Source: Arthrobacter sp. Edens01 (lineage in GTDB: Bacteria > Actinomycetota > Actinomycetes > Actinomycetales > Micrococcaceae). Taken from it: a stretch of 64,000 bases of DNA. This document shows, piece after piece, positions 50,944 to 58,984 of this stretch. Position 1 is the stretch's first letter; every line of letters begins with the position of its first letter. The position numbers and the translations under genes are program-made. The stretch is from contig NZ_LKIU01000005.1 of the NCBI RefSeq assembly GCF_001307035.1, positions 623,484 to 687,483 of the forward strand, read 5' to 3'. The notes under the pieces are model-generated. The model had not been told where the DNA came from. It searched no databases and saw only the letters and a program-made list of their open reading frames with translations.

Positions 50944-53004
50944 CTAGCTGACCGGGGCTCGGCGGTGGTCCCCGGACGCCCCGCTGCCTCGATCCTGGCC
51001 GGAGTCACCGTCGCCTGCGTCTGATTCCGTGGCGGCCGCGGAGTCGTCGTCGGCCGTCCACCCGTCAGCGTACTCACCCGATTCGTAGTCGTACTCCACA
51101 GGTTTTCCGTCTTCGTCGGTGCGCTGGTACCAGTCCGTGACGGTGCGGTCGTGGGAATCGAAGTCGGCTCCGGCCCCCTGCCCATGGGGTGTTTTCTCCA
51201 CCGTGATGGCGAAGTCGTCGCCGTGCTCGTCGATCCCGGCGCGGACGGCGTTCTCCAGGGCAGCCGTTGCATACTCCCGGCGGATAATCAGCGGATCGGT
51301 TTGCAGGTCCCGGATCAGGGCAACCATCATCAGCAGCAGGATTACCGCGAACGGCAGGGCCGAGACGATGATCAGGTTCTGCAGCCCGGACAGGGCCTGG
51401 TTCCCTCCCACCAGCAGCATGACCACGGCAATGCCCATCATGGCCAGGCCCCAGAAGACGGTGACTTTTCGGTCAGGGTGCGGTTTGCCGCGCTGCGACA
51501 GGCTGCCCATGACCAGGGAAGCGGAGTCCGCCGAGGTAATGAAGAAGATGGCGATGCAGAACATCGCCAGCAACGGGGTGATGGTACTCAGCGGCAGCCC
51601 GTCCAGGACCTGGAAGAAGAGCGATTCCGGAGCGCCGTCGGCGGAGATGTCCATGCCCTGCATGCGCATCCAGATAGCCGTACCGCCGAAGACGCCGAAA
51701 GCGATTACCGAGACCAGGGTGGGCACCACAAGCACGTACTGAACGTATTCACGCAGTGTCCGGCCGCGGGAGATGCGCGCCAGGAAGATGCCGACGAATG
51801 GGGACCAGGAAATCCACCAGGCCCAGTAGAAGACGGTCCAGTTGGCCGAGAAGTCCGCCGCTTCGGCACCCCAGGACGGGCCCTTGCTCATCAGGTGCAG
51901 GAGATCGGACAGGTATTCGGCCAGCGAAGAGGGAATGAGGTTGAGCAGGAACAGGGTTGGCCCGGTCAGGAAGATGAAGGCGACCAGGATGATGGCAAGG
52001 GAAATATTGACGTTGGAGAGCCAGCGGATGCCCCTGCCGATTCCGGAGACTGCCGAGGCGATGAATGCTGCCGTCAGGATGGCGATGATGCCGATCAGGA
52101 CAGCGTTGGGAAGCCGGCCGATGCCGCTGATAATCTCCACGCCCCGGCCAATCTGCAGGGCGCCAATGCCGAGGGACGCCGCCGTGCCGAAGAGGGTCGC
52201 GATGATTGCGAACATATCGATCAGGCGCCCGGCCACGCCTTCGGTCTTCCGCCGTCCGAGCAGCGGGGTGAAAATGGCGCTCATGAGGGGCACCCGGCCG
52301 CGCCGGAAGGAGCCATAAGCAATAGCAGCGCCGACCAGCGCGTAAATCGCCCAGGCATTGAGGCCCCAGTGAAAGAAGGACTGTGCCATGGCCTTGTGCA
52401 GCGCCACCGCGCTTTCGGGGGCTGCCTCGCCGGGGTTTGGTGTCATGAAGTAGGTCAGCGGCTCGTACGGTCCGAAGAAGAAGAGGCCGATGCCGATTCC
52501 GGCGGAGAACATCATGGCGACCCAGGAGAAGGTTGAATACTCCGGCTTTTCGCCGTCAACGCCGAGGGGAATCTTGCCGTAGCGGCTGAAGCCGACAAAA
52601 AGCATGAAGACCAGGACCACGGCAATAAGTGCGCTGAAGAGCCAGCCGGTGTTCGTCACAACCCAGCCCAGGGCCACATCGGAGACCGACTTCAGCGATT
52701 CCGTGGAGAACACGCCCCAGGCAACGAAGCCCAGGATGAGAACGGCGGCAACGCCAAATACCAGGGGATCAGTGCCGTAGCGTACCCGCTGCTCGTCGAC
52801 AGCGATGCCGGGAATCAGTCCGGGATGGGTGTCGTGCGGGTATTTTTTCTTTTCCCTGCGCAGGGCACGGGCAGCGCGCTGGCCTAGTGTGGCCTTTTGC
52901 GGTGTTGCCCCCGATGCCCCGGGACCGTTTGGGGATCCACCTCCCGCGCTGCCGGCGGGTGTCGCGGGGGGTGTTTGGCGCCGCGATGAGGGGGGTGTTG
53001 CCAC
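50944..53004 (-). CDS. BCCT-family betaine/choline/carnitine transporter
   Basis: A 686-residue secondary transporter with 12 membrane helices for compatible solutes such as glycine betaine, choline or carnitine. It contains FVGFSRYGKIPLG, FSAGIGIGLFFFGPYEPLTYF and the Trp box FYWAWWISWSPFVGIFLARISRGRTLREY that forms the substrate site. About 80 Pro/Gly/Lys-rich residues precede the first helix. The C-terminal 130 residues are long and acidic, as in osmosensing members. GTG 53004 is chosen over ATG 53043 because AAGGAG lies 9 bases ahead. Regulation by osmotic stress is inferred. Confidence 0.93.
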   Translation of the reverse strand: MATPPSSRRQTPPATPAGSAGGGSPNGPGASGATPQKATLGQRAARALRREKKKYPHDTHPGLIPGIAVDEQRVRYGTDPLVFGVAAVLILGFVAWGVFSTESLKSVSDVALGWVVTNTGWLFSALIAVVLVFMLFVGFSRYGKIPLGVDGEKPEYSTFSWVAMMFSAGIGIGLFFFGPYEPLTYFMTPNPGEAAPESAVALHKAMAQSFFHWGLNAWAIYALVGAAIAYGSFRRGRVPLMSAIFTPLLGRRKTEGVAGRLIDMFAIIATLFGTAASLGIGALQIGRGVEIISGIGRLPNAVLIGIIAILTAAFIASAVSGIGRGIRWLSNVNISLAIILVAFIFLTGPTLFLLNLIPSSLAEYLSDLLHLMSKGPSWGAEAADFSANWTVFYWAWWISWSPFVGIFLARISRGRTLREYVQYVLVVPTLVSVIAFGVFGGTAIWMRMQGMDISADGAPESLFFQVLDGLPLSTITPLLAMFCIAIFFITSADSASLVMGSLSQRGKPHPDRKVTVFWGLAMMGIAVVMLLVGGNQALSGLQNLIIVSALPFAVILLLMMVALIRDLQTDPLIIRREYATAALENAVRAGIDEHGDDFAITVEKTPHGQGAGADFDSHDRTVTDWYQRTDEDGKPVEYDYESGEYADGWTADDDSAAATESDAGDGDSGQDRGSGASGDHRRAPVS

Positions 53005-53192
53005 GGGAATCTTCTCCTTGTGGGCGGAGACACCCCCGCCCATTTGGTGCTTTATGTGGGACGCGAAGAAGAGTAGTTCGATTCGTTTTGCAGTTTTGAC
53101 TTATAAGGTGGCTTATATACCACGTTCTGATCGTTAGCGGTTCGTTATTCTGTGCGTACTATTGTGCTCCTTGGAGTCCTCGATTTGCACAT

Positions 53193-53657
53193 TCACTGCC
53201 GTGTGTGGCGGTCCGGAAGCTGGGTGGCCTGGATGAGCCGGCGCATGGTGGTGTTCAGCTGGCGGACTTCCTCCCGGGTCAGCTGCAGCCGCTCCAGCAT
53301 GGCGGCCGGTATCTGCGTCGCCTGCTGGCGGAGCGCACGCCCCTTTCCGGTCAGGTCCACCGCCAGGGCGCGGTCGTTGCCGGGAGCGCGGTTGCGCTCC
53401 ACCAGACCCGCGCTTTCCAGTCGCTTCAGCATGGGGGAAAGGGTGGCCGGTTCCATCAGCAGGGTGTCCCCCAGGTTGCGGACCGTGCGGGGGGAATCTT
53501 CCCAGAGGGCCAGCAGTACCAGGTACTGCGGGTGGGTGATGCCCAATTCATCGAGCACGGGCCGGTACGCCCCCACGACGGAGCGCGACGCGACGGACAG
53601 GGCAAAGCAGAGCTGGTGTTCGAGCAGCAGATCGTCGTCTGCGGTGCCGGTGTCCAT
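53193..53657 (-). CDS. ohrR: OhrR-type MarR regulator (one-cysteine class)
   Basis: A 154-residue MarR-family repressor of the organic-hydroperoxide type. LEHQLCFALSVASRSVVGAYRPVLDELGITHPQYLVLLALWE matches the OhrR N-terminus with the peroxidatic Cys17. DTLLMEPATLSPMLKRLESAGLVERNRAPGNDRALAVDLT is the recognition helix and wing. There is no second cysteine, so it belongs to the 1-Cys class that is oxidised with a small thiol. ATG 53657 is preferred over 53702. No ohr peroxidase gene is adjacent; the divergent neighbour is a small unknown gene. Repeats in the intergenic region likely bind it. Confidence 0.87.
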   Translation of the reverse strand: MDTGTADDDLLLEHQLCFALSVASRSVVGAYRPVLDELGITHPQYLVLLALWEDSPRTVRNLGDTLLMEPATLSPMLKRLESAGLVERNRAPGNDRALAVDLTGKGRALRQQATQIPAAMLERLQLTREEVRQLNTTMRRLIQATQLPDRHTRQ

Positions 53658-53708
53658 TGAGGTCCTTCTTCCCTGTCTGCCGGTCCCAGCGGCTGATGCC
53701 ACAAATGC

Positions 53709-53736
53709 TTAGTGCACTAACAATTAGCGTACTATA
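53709..53736. promoter_or_regulatory. Tandem palindromic operator at the ohrR promoter region
   Basis: TTAGTGCACTAA (53709-53720) is a perfect 12-bp palindrome. A related TTAGCGTACTATA (53724-53736) follows 15 bases on. TACTAT (53731-53736 region) may be the -10 for the small gene to the right, so a bound MarR dimer would cover that promoter and possibly ohrR's. Confidence 0.65.
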
Positions 53737-53768
53737 GGCGACAGGAACACCTCTGAAAGGGACGTCTT

Positions 53769-53984
53769 ATGGCAGCCAGGGAAAGCTTCACCGAAAAATT
53801 CATGCGCGTGACCGGCAAGGCACGGCTGATCTTCGGGCCGGCGCAGAGCTCTTCCCTGACCCATGACATGACTGAGGAAAATAAACGGCTCCTCGAGGCC
53901 CAGCAGGCCGAGGAGAAAGCCATGTGGGAGACTGTCACCCGCGCTGACGGCAGCAGCTACATTCTGCCCCGCAAGAAGGACTGA
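53769..53984 (+). CDS. Small charged protein divergent from ohrR
   Basis: A 71-residue soluble protein rich in Glu, Lys and Arg. It has MAARESFTEKFMRVTGKARLIFGPAQ followed by the coiled-coil-like helix MTEENKRLLEAQQAEEKAMWETV and a short basic end (LPRKKD). GAAAGGGA precedes ATG 53769. No domain is recognised. Sharing a promoter region with the OhrR-like regulator suggests it is repressed by it and induced by organic peroxides, which is inference. Confidence 0.6.
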   Translation: MAARESFTEKFMRVTGKARLIFGPAQSSSLTHDMTEENKRLLEAQQAEEKAMWETVTRADGSSYILPRKKD

Positions 53985-54076
53985 CCTCCCCGGAAGTTTC
54001 GGCGCAGCGGCTCTTTTGCCCGGCCGCGATCCTATCCTTGAGGCACTTATCGTGTCCCTTAAAGGAGGGGATCCAA

Positions 54077-54313
54077 ATGGCAACTGTCGTACCGGATCCG
54101 GGCAGCGGGCAGGAACCGCGTTTACCCGAAGATGAGATTCCGGAACCTTCGCAGATCGAACTGCCCGACTACGCAGTCGAAATAGACAGCGAAGGGCACC
54201 ATTACGGGGTGGACCGCGAGTACATCAACGGCAAGCCGCACCGCGAGCCGGCCGAACCGGTGGTGTATCCGGACTACATGCATTCGCCGCTCTTCCGCGA
54301 ACACCTGTACTGA
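54077..54313 (+). CDS. Small hypothetical protein
   Basis: A 78-residue acidic, proline-rich protein with no membrane segment. The N-terminal 30 residues (GSGQEPRLPEDEIPEPSQIELPDYAVEID) look disordered; the rest, HHYGVDREYINGKPHREPAEPVVYPDYMHSPLF, is aromatic and charged. ATG 54077 has an excellent ribosome site (AAAGGAGG, 54061-54068), which supports real translation. No family is recognised. It is separated from lysC by an imperfect hairpin and stands alone. Confidence 0.6.
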   Translation: MATVVPDPGSGQEPRLPEDEIPEPSQIELPDYAVEIDSEGHHYGVDREYINGKPHREPAEPVVYPDYMHSPLFREHLY

Positions 54314-54366
54314 GAGCCCTGGTGCCGGACCTCTGAGTATCGGGATCCTGCGCTGCCTGGAAAACA

Positions 54367-54398
54367 CGAAAGGCGCCCGGTTGTCCGGACGCCCTTCG
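54367..54398. terminator. Terminator between small gene and lysC
   Basis: CGAAAGGCGCCCGG (54367-54380) pairs with CCGGACGCCCTTCG (54385-54398), 12 of 14 positions matching, with a TTGT loop. It lies 15 bases after the lysC stop on the minus strand and can also serve the plus-strand gene. Confidence 0.65.
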
Positions 54399-54412
54399 AG
54401 AGATGGCTGGGA

Positions 54413-55699
54413 CTAGCGGCCGGTGCCGCCGTACACGGTGGCCTCTGCTTCGCCGTCGAGTCCGAAGGCAGCGTGCACGGCACGGACCGCGGAGTCGAGC
54501 AGGGCTGCGCTGGTAACCACGGAGATGCGGATTTCCGACGTCGAGATCATGTCGATGTTCACGCCGGCCAGGTGCAGGGCCTCGAAGAACCTGTGTGAGA
54601 CGCCCGGGTTGGAGCGCATGCCGGCGCCGATCAGGGACAGCTTGCCGATCTGCTCGTCGTAATCGATGCTGTCGAAGCCAACCTCTGCCTTGGCCGCGTT
54701 CAGCGCAGCCATCGCAGCCTGCCCGTCAACGATGGGCAGGGTGAAGGAAATATCCGTCTTGCCGGAGCCCTTGGTGGAGACGTTCTGCACGATCATGTCG
54801 ATGTTCGTGTTGGCTCCGGCCACGATTCCGAAGATCTCCGCTGCCTTGCCGGGAATGTCCGGAACGCCCACAACGGTGAGCTTGGCTTCGGAGCGGTCAT
54901 GCGCGACGCCGGAAATGATGGGCTGTTCCAAGGGTTCTCCCTCTTGAATCTTGATCTTGTCATCCGGGCTGGGCAGCACCCAGGTCCCTTCGTGCTGGCT
55001 AAAGGAGGAGCGCACATGCAGCGGCACACCGAAGCGCCGCGCGTATTCAACGCAGCGCAGGTGCAGGATCTTCGCACCGGAGGCTGCCATTTCCAGCATT
55101 TCCTCGCTGGAGATCTTCTCGATCTTCTGTGCGTTGTGGGCAACGCGCGGATCCGCCGTGTAGATGCCGTCGACGTCCGTGTAGATTTCGCAGACATCGG
55201 CATCCAGGGCGGCGGCAAGAGCGACGGCGGTGGTATCGGAACCGCCGCGGCCCAGGGTAGTGATGTCGTGGCTGTCCCGGCTCATGCCCTGGAAACCGGC
55301 GACAATCGCGACGTCGCCCTTCTCAATCGCGGTCTTGATGCGGTGCGGTGAGACGTCGATGATGCGCGCCTTGCCGTGGATGGCATCGGTGATCATGCCA
55401 GCCTGGCTGCCGGTAAAGGACTGGGCGGAAGCGCCGAGTTCGTTGATGGCCATGGCCAGCAGGGCCATGGAAATGCGTTCGCCCGAGCTCAGGAGCATGT
55501 CCATCTCACGCGGGTAGGCCCCGGTGGTAATCTGTCCGGCGAGGTCCAGCAGTTCATCGGTGCTGTCGCCCATGGCGGAAACCACCACAATGACGTCGTT
55601 TCCGGCCTTTTGGGTATCCACCACGCGCTTGGCGACGCGCTTGATGCCTTCGGCGTCCGATACGGAGGACCCGCCGAATTTCTGCACTATCAGGCTCAT
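54413..55699 (-). CDS. lysC: Aspartate kinase
   Basis: A 428-residue kinase that phosphorylates aspartate, the first step to lysine, threonine, methionine and diaminopimelate. The N-terminal amino-acid kinase domain has VQKFGGSSVSD (Lys7 and Ser11/12), VSAMGDSTDELLDLA, SSGERIS and TTLGRGGSDTTAVALAAAL. The C-terminal third has two ACT domains (TVVGVPDIPGKAAEIFGIVAGANTNIDMIVQNVS and SLIGAGMRSNPGVSHRFFEALHLAGVNIDMISTSEIRISV) for feedback by lysine and threonine. ATG 55699 is selected from the conserved start MSLIVQKFGG. In relatives an internal start makes a separate regulatory subunit; I see no obvious one here. Confidence 0.97.
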   Translation of the reverse strand: MSLIVQKFGGSSVSDAEGIKRVAKRVVDTQKAGNDVIVVVSAMGDSTDELLDLAGQITTGAYPREMDMLLSSGERISMALLAMAINELGASAQSFTGSQAGMITDAIHGKARIIDVSPHRIKTAIEKGDVAIVAGFQGMSRDSHDITTLGRGGSDTTAVALAAALDADVCEIYTDVDGIYTADPRVAHNAQKIEKISSEEMLEMAASGAKILHLRCVEYARRFGVPLHVRSSFSQHEGTWVLPSPDDKIKIQEGEPLEQPIISGVAHDRSEAKLTVVGVPDIPGKAAEIFGIVAGANTNIDMIVQNVSTKGSGKTDISFTLPIVDGQAAMAALNAAKAEVGFDSIDYDEQIGKLSLIGAGMRSNPGVSHRFFEALHLAGVNIDMISTSEIRISVVTSAALLDSAVRAVHAAFGLDGEAEATVYGGTGR

Positions 55700-55971
55700 G
55701 CGTACACGCTCTCTGGAACTCTTCCAAGTTGCTGCCGGGGCGGCCTTTGGCTGCTGCGGCACTAAATGTCCGTGGAAAGGGCCGCGCTCGGCGGCCAACC
55801 TTCAAAGTCTATAGCGGGGCCGCGGCACCACTGAAATGATGCCGACATGCCGCTCAACCTGTACTTAACGAACCCGTCGGAAGAATAGTTGCCGCATGCG
55901 CGGCGCCGGAACCGGCGGTCTTTACCGCGCCTGCCTCACCGTGTGGCAAACGGGGCAGATAGTGTGACCGT

Positions 55972-56907
55972 ATGGGGACTACTGAGACCGGCGGCATATC
56001 CGCCCAGGACGTCAAACGCAGCTTCGGCGCAGTGCAGGCCGTCCGCGGCATGAGCTTTGAAGCGCCGGCGGGAGCGGTCACCGCGCTGATTGGACCGAAC
56101 GGATCCGGCAAAACGACGCTGCTGCTGATGCTGGCGTCCCTGCTGGCACCGGACTCCGGAACGATTCGCATCGCCGGGGCAGATCCGGTGGAGGATCCGC
56201 TTAGCGTCCGCCGCTCCGTCGGCTGGATGCCGGACACACTGGGCGTCTGGGACTCGCTGACCGCCACCGAAATCCTGATCACGATGGGCCGGCTGTACGG
56301 AATGGCCCCGGCAGCGGCGGCTTCCCGGGCCGGTGAACTGCTGGAGCAGGTGCGCCTGGCCGATCTGGCGCACAAACCCGCACGCGTCTTCTCACGCGGA
56401 CAGCAGCAGCGCCTAAGCCTTGCCCGGGCCCTCATTCATGACCCGGCCGTCCTGCTGCTGGATGAACCCGCGTCCGGGCTCGACCCAGGCTCCCGCGTGG
56501 AACTCCGGCTGCTGCTGCGCCGCCTGGCTGCGGACGGCAAGACCGTCATGGTCTCCTCCCATGTGCTCTCCGAACTCGACGAAATGGCCGACCGGGCCGT
56601 GTTCGTTTCCGGCGGCGAGACCGTCAAGACACAAAACATGGACGACGTCGGAACCCAGCTGCGCTGGTACGCGGTCAGCGCGGGGAACACGGGAGCACTG
56701 CTGCGGGCCCTCGAGGCCGGCGGGCTGACTCCCGATGTGGGAGAGGGAACCCGCCGCCGGCACGTCCGTGTCCAGCTGGCAGGTGAGGAGCAGGCCGTTG
56801 CGGTCCTGCGGCACCTGGTCCAGTCCGGCGTCGACGTTTCCGCTTTCGCCCCGGCAACCGGAGCATTGGAAGAGACTTACATGAGCCTGGAAGCAGGGAA
56901 GGCATGA
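55972..56907 (+). CDS. ABC-2-type exporter ATPase
   Basis: A 311-residue ATPase of the NatA/CcmA/drug-export group. Walker A is GPNGSGKTT (about 42-50), the Q-loop is GWMPDTLGVWDSLTATE, the signature is VFSRGQQQRLSLARAL and Walker B is VLLLDEPASGLDP. The FSRGQQQR form is typical for ABC-2 exporters. The C-terminal 70 residues (DVGTQLRWYAVSAGNTGALLRALEAGG) resemble the DUF4162-like tail. ATG 55972 appears leaderless: TAGTGT (55960-55965) ends six bases before it. The permease gene overlaps its end (ATGA). The exported substrate is unknown. Confidence 0.93.
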   Translation: MGTTETGGISAQDVKRSFGAVQAVRGMSFEAPAGAVTALIGPNGSGKTTLLLMLASLLAPDSGTIRIAGADPVEDPLSVRRSVGWMPDTLGVWDSLTATEILITMGRLYGMAPAAAASRAGELLEQVRLADLAHKPARVFSRGQQQRLSLARALIHDPAVLLLDEPASGLDPGSRVELRLLLRRLAADGKTVMVSSHVLSELDEMADRAVFVSGGETVKTQNMDDVGTQLRWYAVSAGNTGALLRALEAGGLTPDVGEGTRRRHVRVQLAGEEQAVAVLRHLVQSGVDVSAFAPATGALEETYMSLEAGKA

Positions 56908-57968
56908 GCACAGCGCTCGCACCGCGGCAGGCGGGACTCGGTTACTTCAGGGGCGTTGGAACCGTCTTTGGGCTCGAAATGAAGCAGCGCCTCCGATCCA
57001 GGGGCTGGTATGTGCTGCTGGGCGTCTGGTTCGTAGTGATCGGACTGGTGGCAGCCTTCACGGCGTGGGTTGCGGGCGAGGAGCCCAGCGCCGGACAGGT
57101 CCTGTTCGAGCTGATGGTCGCCTTTGTGCTGTTCTTCGGGCTGCTCGTGGCTCCGGCGCTCTCCGCGAACGCAGTCAACGGGGACCGGGCCGCCGGAACA
57201 CTGGCTGTCCTGCAGGTGACCCTGCTGCGGCCCGGTCAGCTGCTGGCCGGCAAATGGCTTGCCTCCTGGGCAGCGTCCCTGGGTTTCCTGGCGGCGAGCC
57301 TTCCCTTCCTGATCTGGTCACTGGCGCTCGGCGGAGTGGACCCGGTGATCGCCGTCGTGTCCCTGCTGATGCTCGGCGTCGAACTGGGCCTGGTGTGCGC
57401 GATTGGTGTGGCCGTGTCCACGCTGGCCAACCGGCCGCTCTTTTCGATCGTGGTGACCTACATGCTCGTGGCGCTGCTCTCGATCGGTACCCTCATAGCC
57501 TTCGCCCTGAGCACACCGCTGGTCCGCGGAACTGCCGAAGCAAACACCCCGATGTGGGCGGAGACTTACACGTCACCGGCTGCGGAGGAACCGGGCTTTA
57601 CCTGCGAGGGTCCCATGTACGAGGTCGAGGTTCTCCACACCGACCGGATCGCCTGGATCCTGGCTGCCAACCCCTTTGTAGTGCTGGCAGATGCCCTTCC
57701 CTACGGCGAGGGCAGCCTCAGCGGCGGCCCGCTGGAAGGCATCAGCGAAACGGTGCGCTATGCCCAGGGCGGCTCCGAATACAGCGGGCCGCTGTGCGTC
57801 AACGGAGAGGCTCGGAGCCCGTCTGCTCCCGCGCCGTCGTCGTCGTTCCCGATCTGGCCGCTGGGACTGGGAATACAGGTCCTGGGGACCGGGATATTGC
57901 TCGTGCTGGCCCGCCGCCGGCTGGTGACGCCTGCTCGGAAGCTGGCCGCGGGAACCCGTATCGCTTAG
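56904..57968 (+). CDS. ABC-2-type exporter permease
   Basis: A 354-residue membrane protein with about six helices. GTVFGLEMKQRLRSRGWYVLLGVWFVVIGLVAAFTAWVAG starts it, followed by LMVAFVLFFGLLVAPALSANAVNGDRAAGTLAVLQVTLLRPGQLLAGKWLASWAA, the ABC-2 membrane consensus in which NGDRAAGTL is the coupling segment. A large extracellular loop (about 210-305) with two cysteines in TCEG and LCVNG lies before the last helix. It pairs with the ATPase it overlaps by four bases. Likely a lipid, peptide or drug exporter; not resolvable from sequence. Confidence 0.88.
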   Translation: MSTALAPRQAGLGYFRGVGTVFGLEMKQRLRSRGWYVLLGVWFVVIGLVAAFTAWVAGEEPSAGQVLFELMVAFVLFFGLLVAPALSANAVNGDRAAGTLAVLQVTLLRPGQLLAGKWLASWAASLGFLAASLPFLIWSLALGGVDPVIAVVSLLMLGVELGLVCAIGVAVSTLANRPLFSIVVTYMLVALLSIGTLIAFALSTPLVRGTAEANTPMWAETYTSPAAEEPGFTCEGPMYEVEVLHTDRIAWILAANPFVVLADALPYGEGSLSGGPLEGISETVRYAQGGSEYSGPLCVNGEARSPSAPAPSSSFPIWPLGLGIQVLGTGILLVLARRRLVTPARKLAAGTRIA

Positions 57969-58340
57969 CTGTTCGGAGCGGCATGCTGGTCCCGAGCGTT
58001 TGGCCGGTGCGACGCCGCCTTTCCGCAGTACAGCTGGCGCCGATTTCCTCCGTGTGGGGACATTCCTGCCAGTTTGGGACATTCCAGCCGTGGCGCCGCG
58101 CAGGAATGTCCCAAACCGGAAGGCATGTCTCAAAGTGCAGGGAAAGGGCCGGGGATCAGCGTCCCAAATCGGCGGAAATGTCCCAAAGACCAGGGGATTG
58201 CCGGCGGATGACTGCCCAAATCGGAGGAATGTCCCGAACCGGCGGAGACCAGCGCCGAGTGATTCCAGCCTTCACCGCACCGCCAGCACGACGACGCTGG
58301 CCGCCGCACCTCTGGCATGACCGACCCTGCGGTTCGACCC
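57969..58340. repeat. Intergenic repeat region, GGGACATTCC-type palindromes
   Basis: No gene is visible in this 372-base gap. Between about 58056 and 58235 there are at least seven degenerate copies of GGAATGTCCCAAA-C-GG in both orientations. The clearest pair is TTTGGGACATTCC (58073-58085) and its perfect complement (58103-58115). The same family occurs at 15.2-15.4 kb. The copies are spaced about 20-40 bases apart. Confidence 0.75.
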
Positions 58341-58937
58341 TTAACTGAGGCTGCGGCGTCCTTCGAAGGCGCGGCCCAGCGTGATTTCGTCGGCATACTC
58401 CAGGTCTCCGCCCACCGGCAGGCCGGAGGCGAGGCGGGTGACGGTGATGCCAAGGGTCTTGAGCATCCGGACCAGGTACGTGGCTGTTGCTTCGCCTTCG
58501 AGGTTCGGGTCCGTGGCGATGATGATCTCGCTGATCTGTTCATCGGAGAGACGGCTCAGCAGTTCCCGGATACGCAGCTGGTCAGGGCCGATGCCGGCGA
58601 TCGGGTTAATCGCCCCGCCGAGGACGTGGTAGCGGCCGCGGAAGGAACGGGTGCGTTCGACGGCGATGACGTCCTTGGACTCTTCCACCACGCAGATCAT
58701 GGTGGGGTCCCGGCGGGGATCACGGCAGATGTTGCAGGTCTCCTGCTCGGTGACGTTGCCGCAGACCTGGCAGAACTTCACCTTCTCCTTGACGGTGACG
58801 ATCGCCGAAGCCAGCCGGGACATGTCCTCGGCATTGGATTCAAGGATGTGGAACGCGATCCGCTGGGCCGACTTGGGGCCCACGCCGGGGAGGCGGCCCA
58901 ACTCGTCGATCAGTTCCTGAACCGCACCTTCGTACAC
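58341..58937 (-). CDS. recR: Recombination mediator RecR
   Basis: A 198-residue protein that, with RecF and RecO, loads RecA on single-stranded gaps. It starts with a helix-hairpin-helix ([21 protein letters not shown]), then the zinc finger [18 protein letters not shown], and a Toprim domain with [16 protein letters not shown] and [20 protein letters not shown] 58937 is the start. It lies 47 bases after dnaX on the same strand, the classic dnaX-recR pairing. Length is standard. Confidence 0.98.
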   Translation of the reverse strand: MYEGAVQELIDELGRLPGVGPKSAQRIAFHILESNAEDMSRLASAIVTVKEKVKFCQVCGNVTEQETCNICRDPRRDPTMICVVEESKDVIAVERTRSFRGRYHVLGGAINPIAGIGPDQLRIRELLSRLSDEQISEIIIATDPNLEGEATATYLVRMLKTLGITVTRLASGLPVGGDLEYADEITLGRAFEGRRSLS

Positions 58938-58984
58938 GTGGCCTTCTTAGGGAAATAGTTGTTGTTCCGGCTGGTTGCTGCCGG

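Noticed and set aside
58050..58240. CRISPR array
   Set aside because: The repeated units are degenerate, occur in both orientations, and lack uniform spacers and cas genes.
57065..58348. Long plus-strand frame overlapping the exporter permease and the repeat region
   Set aside because: It is a frame-shifted shadow of the permease gene that runs into repeats; its product is Arg/Gly-rich with no domain.
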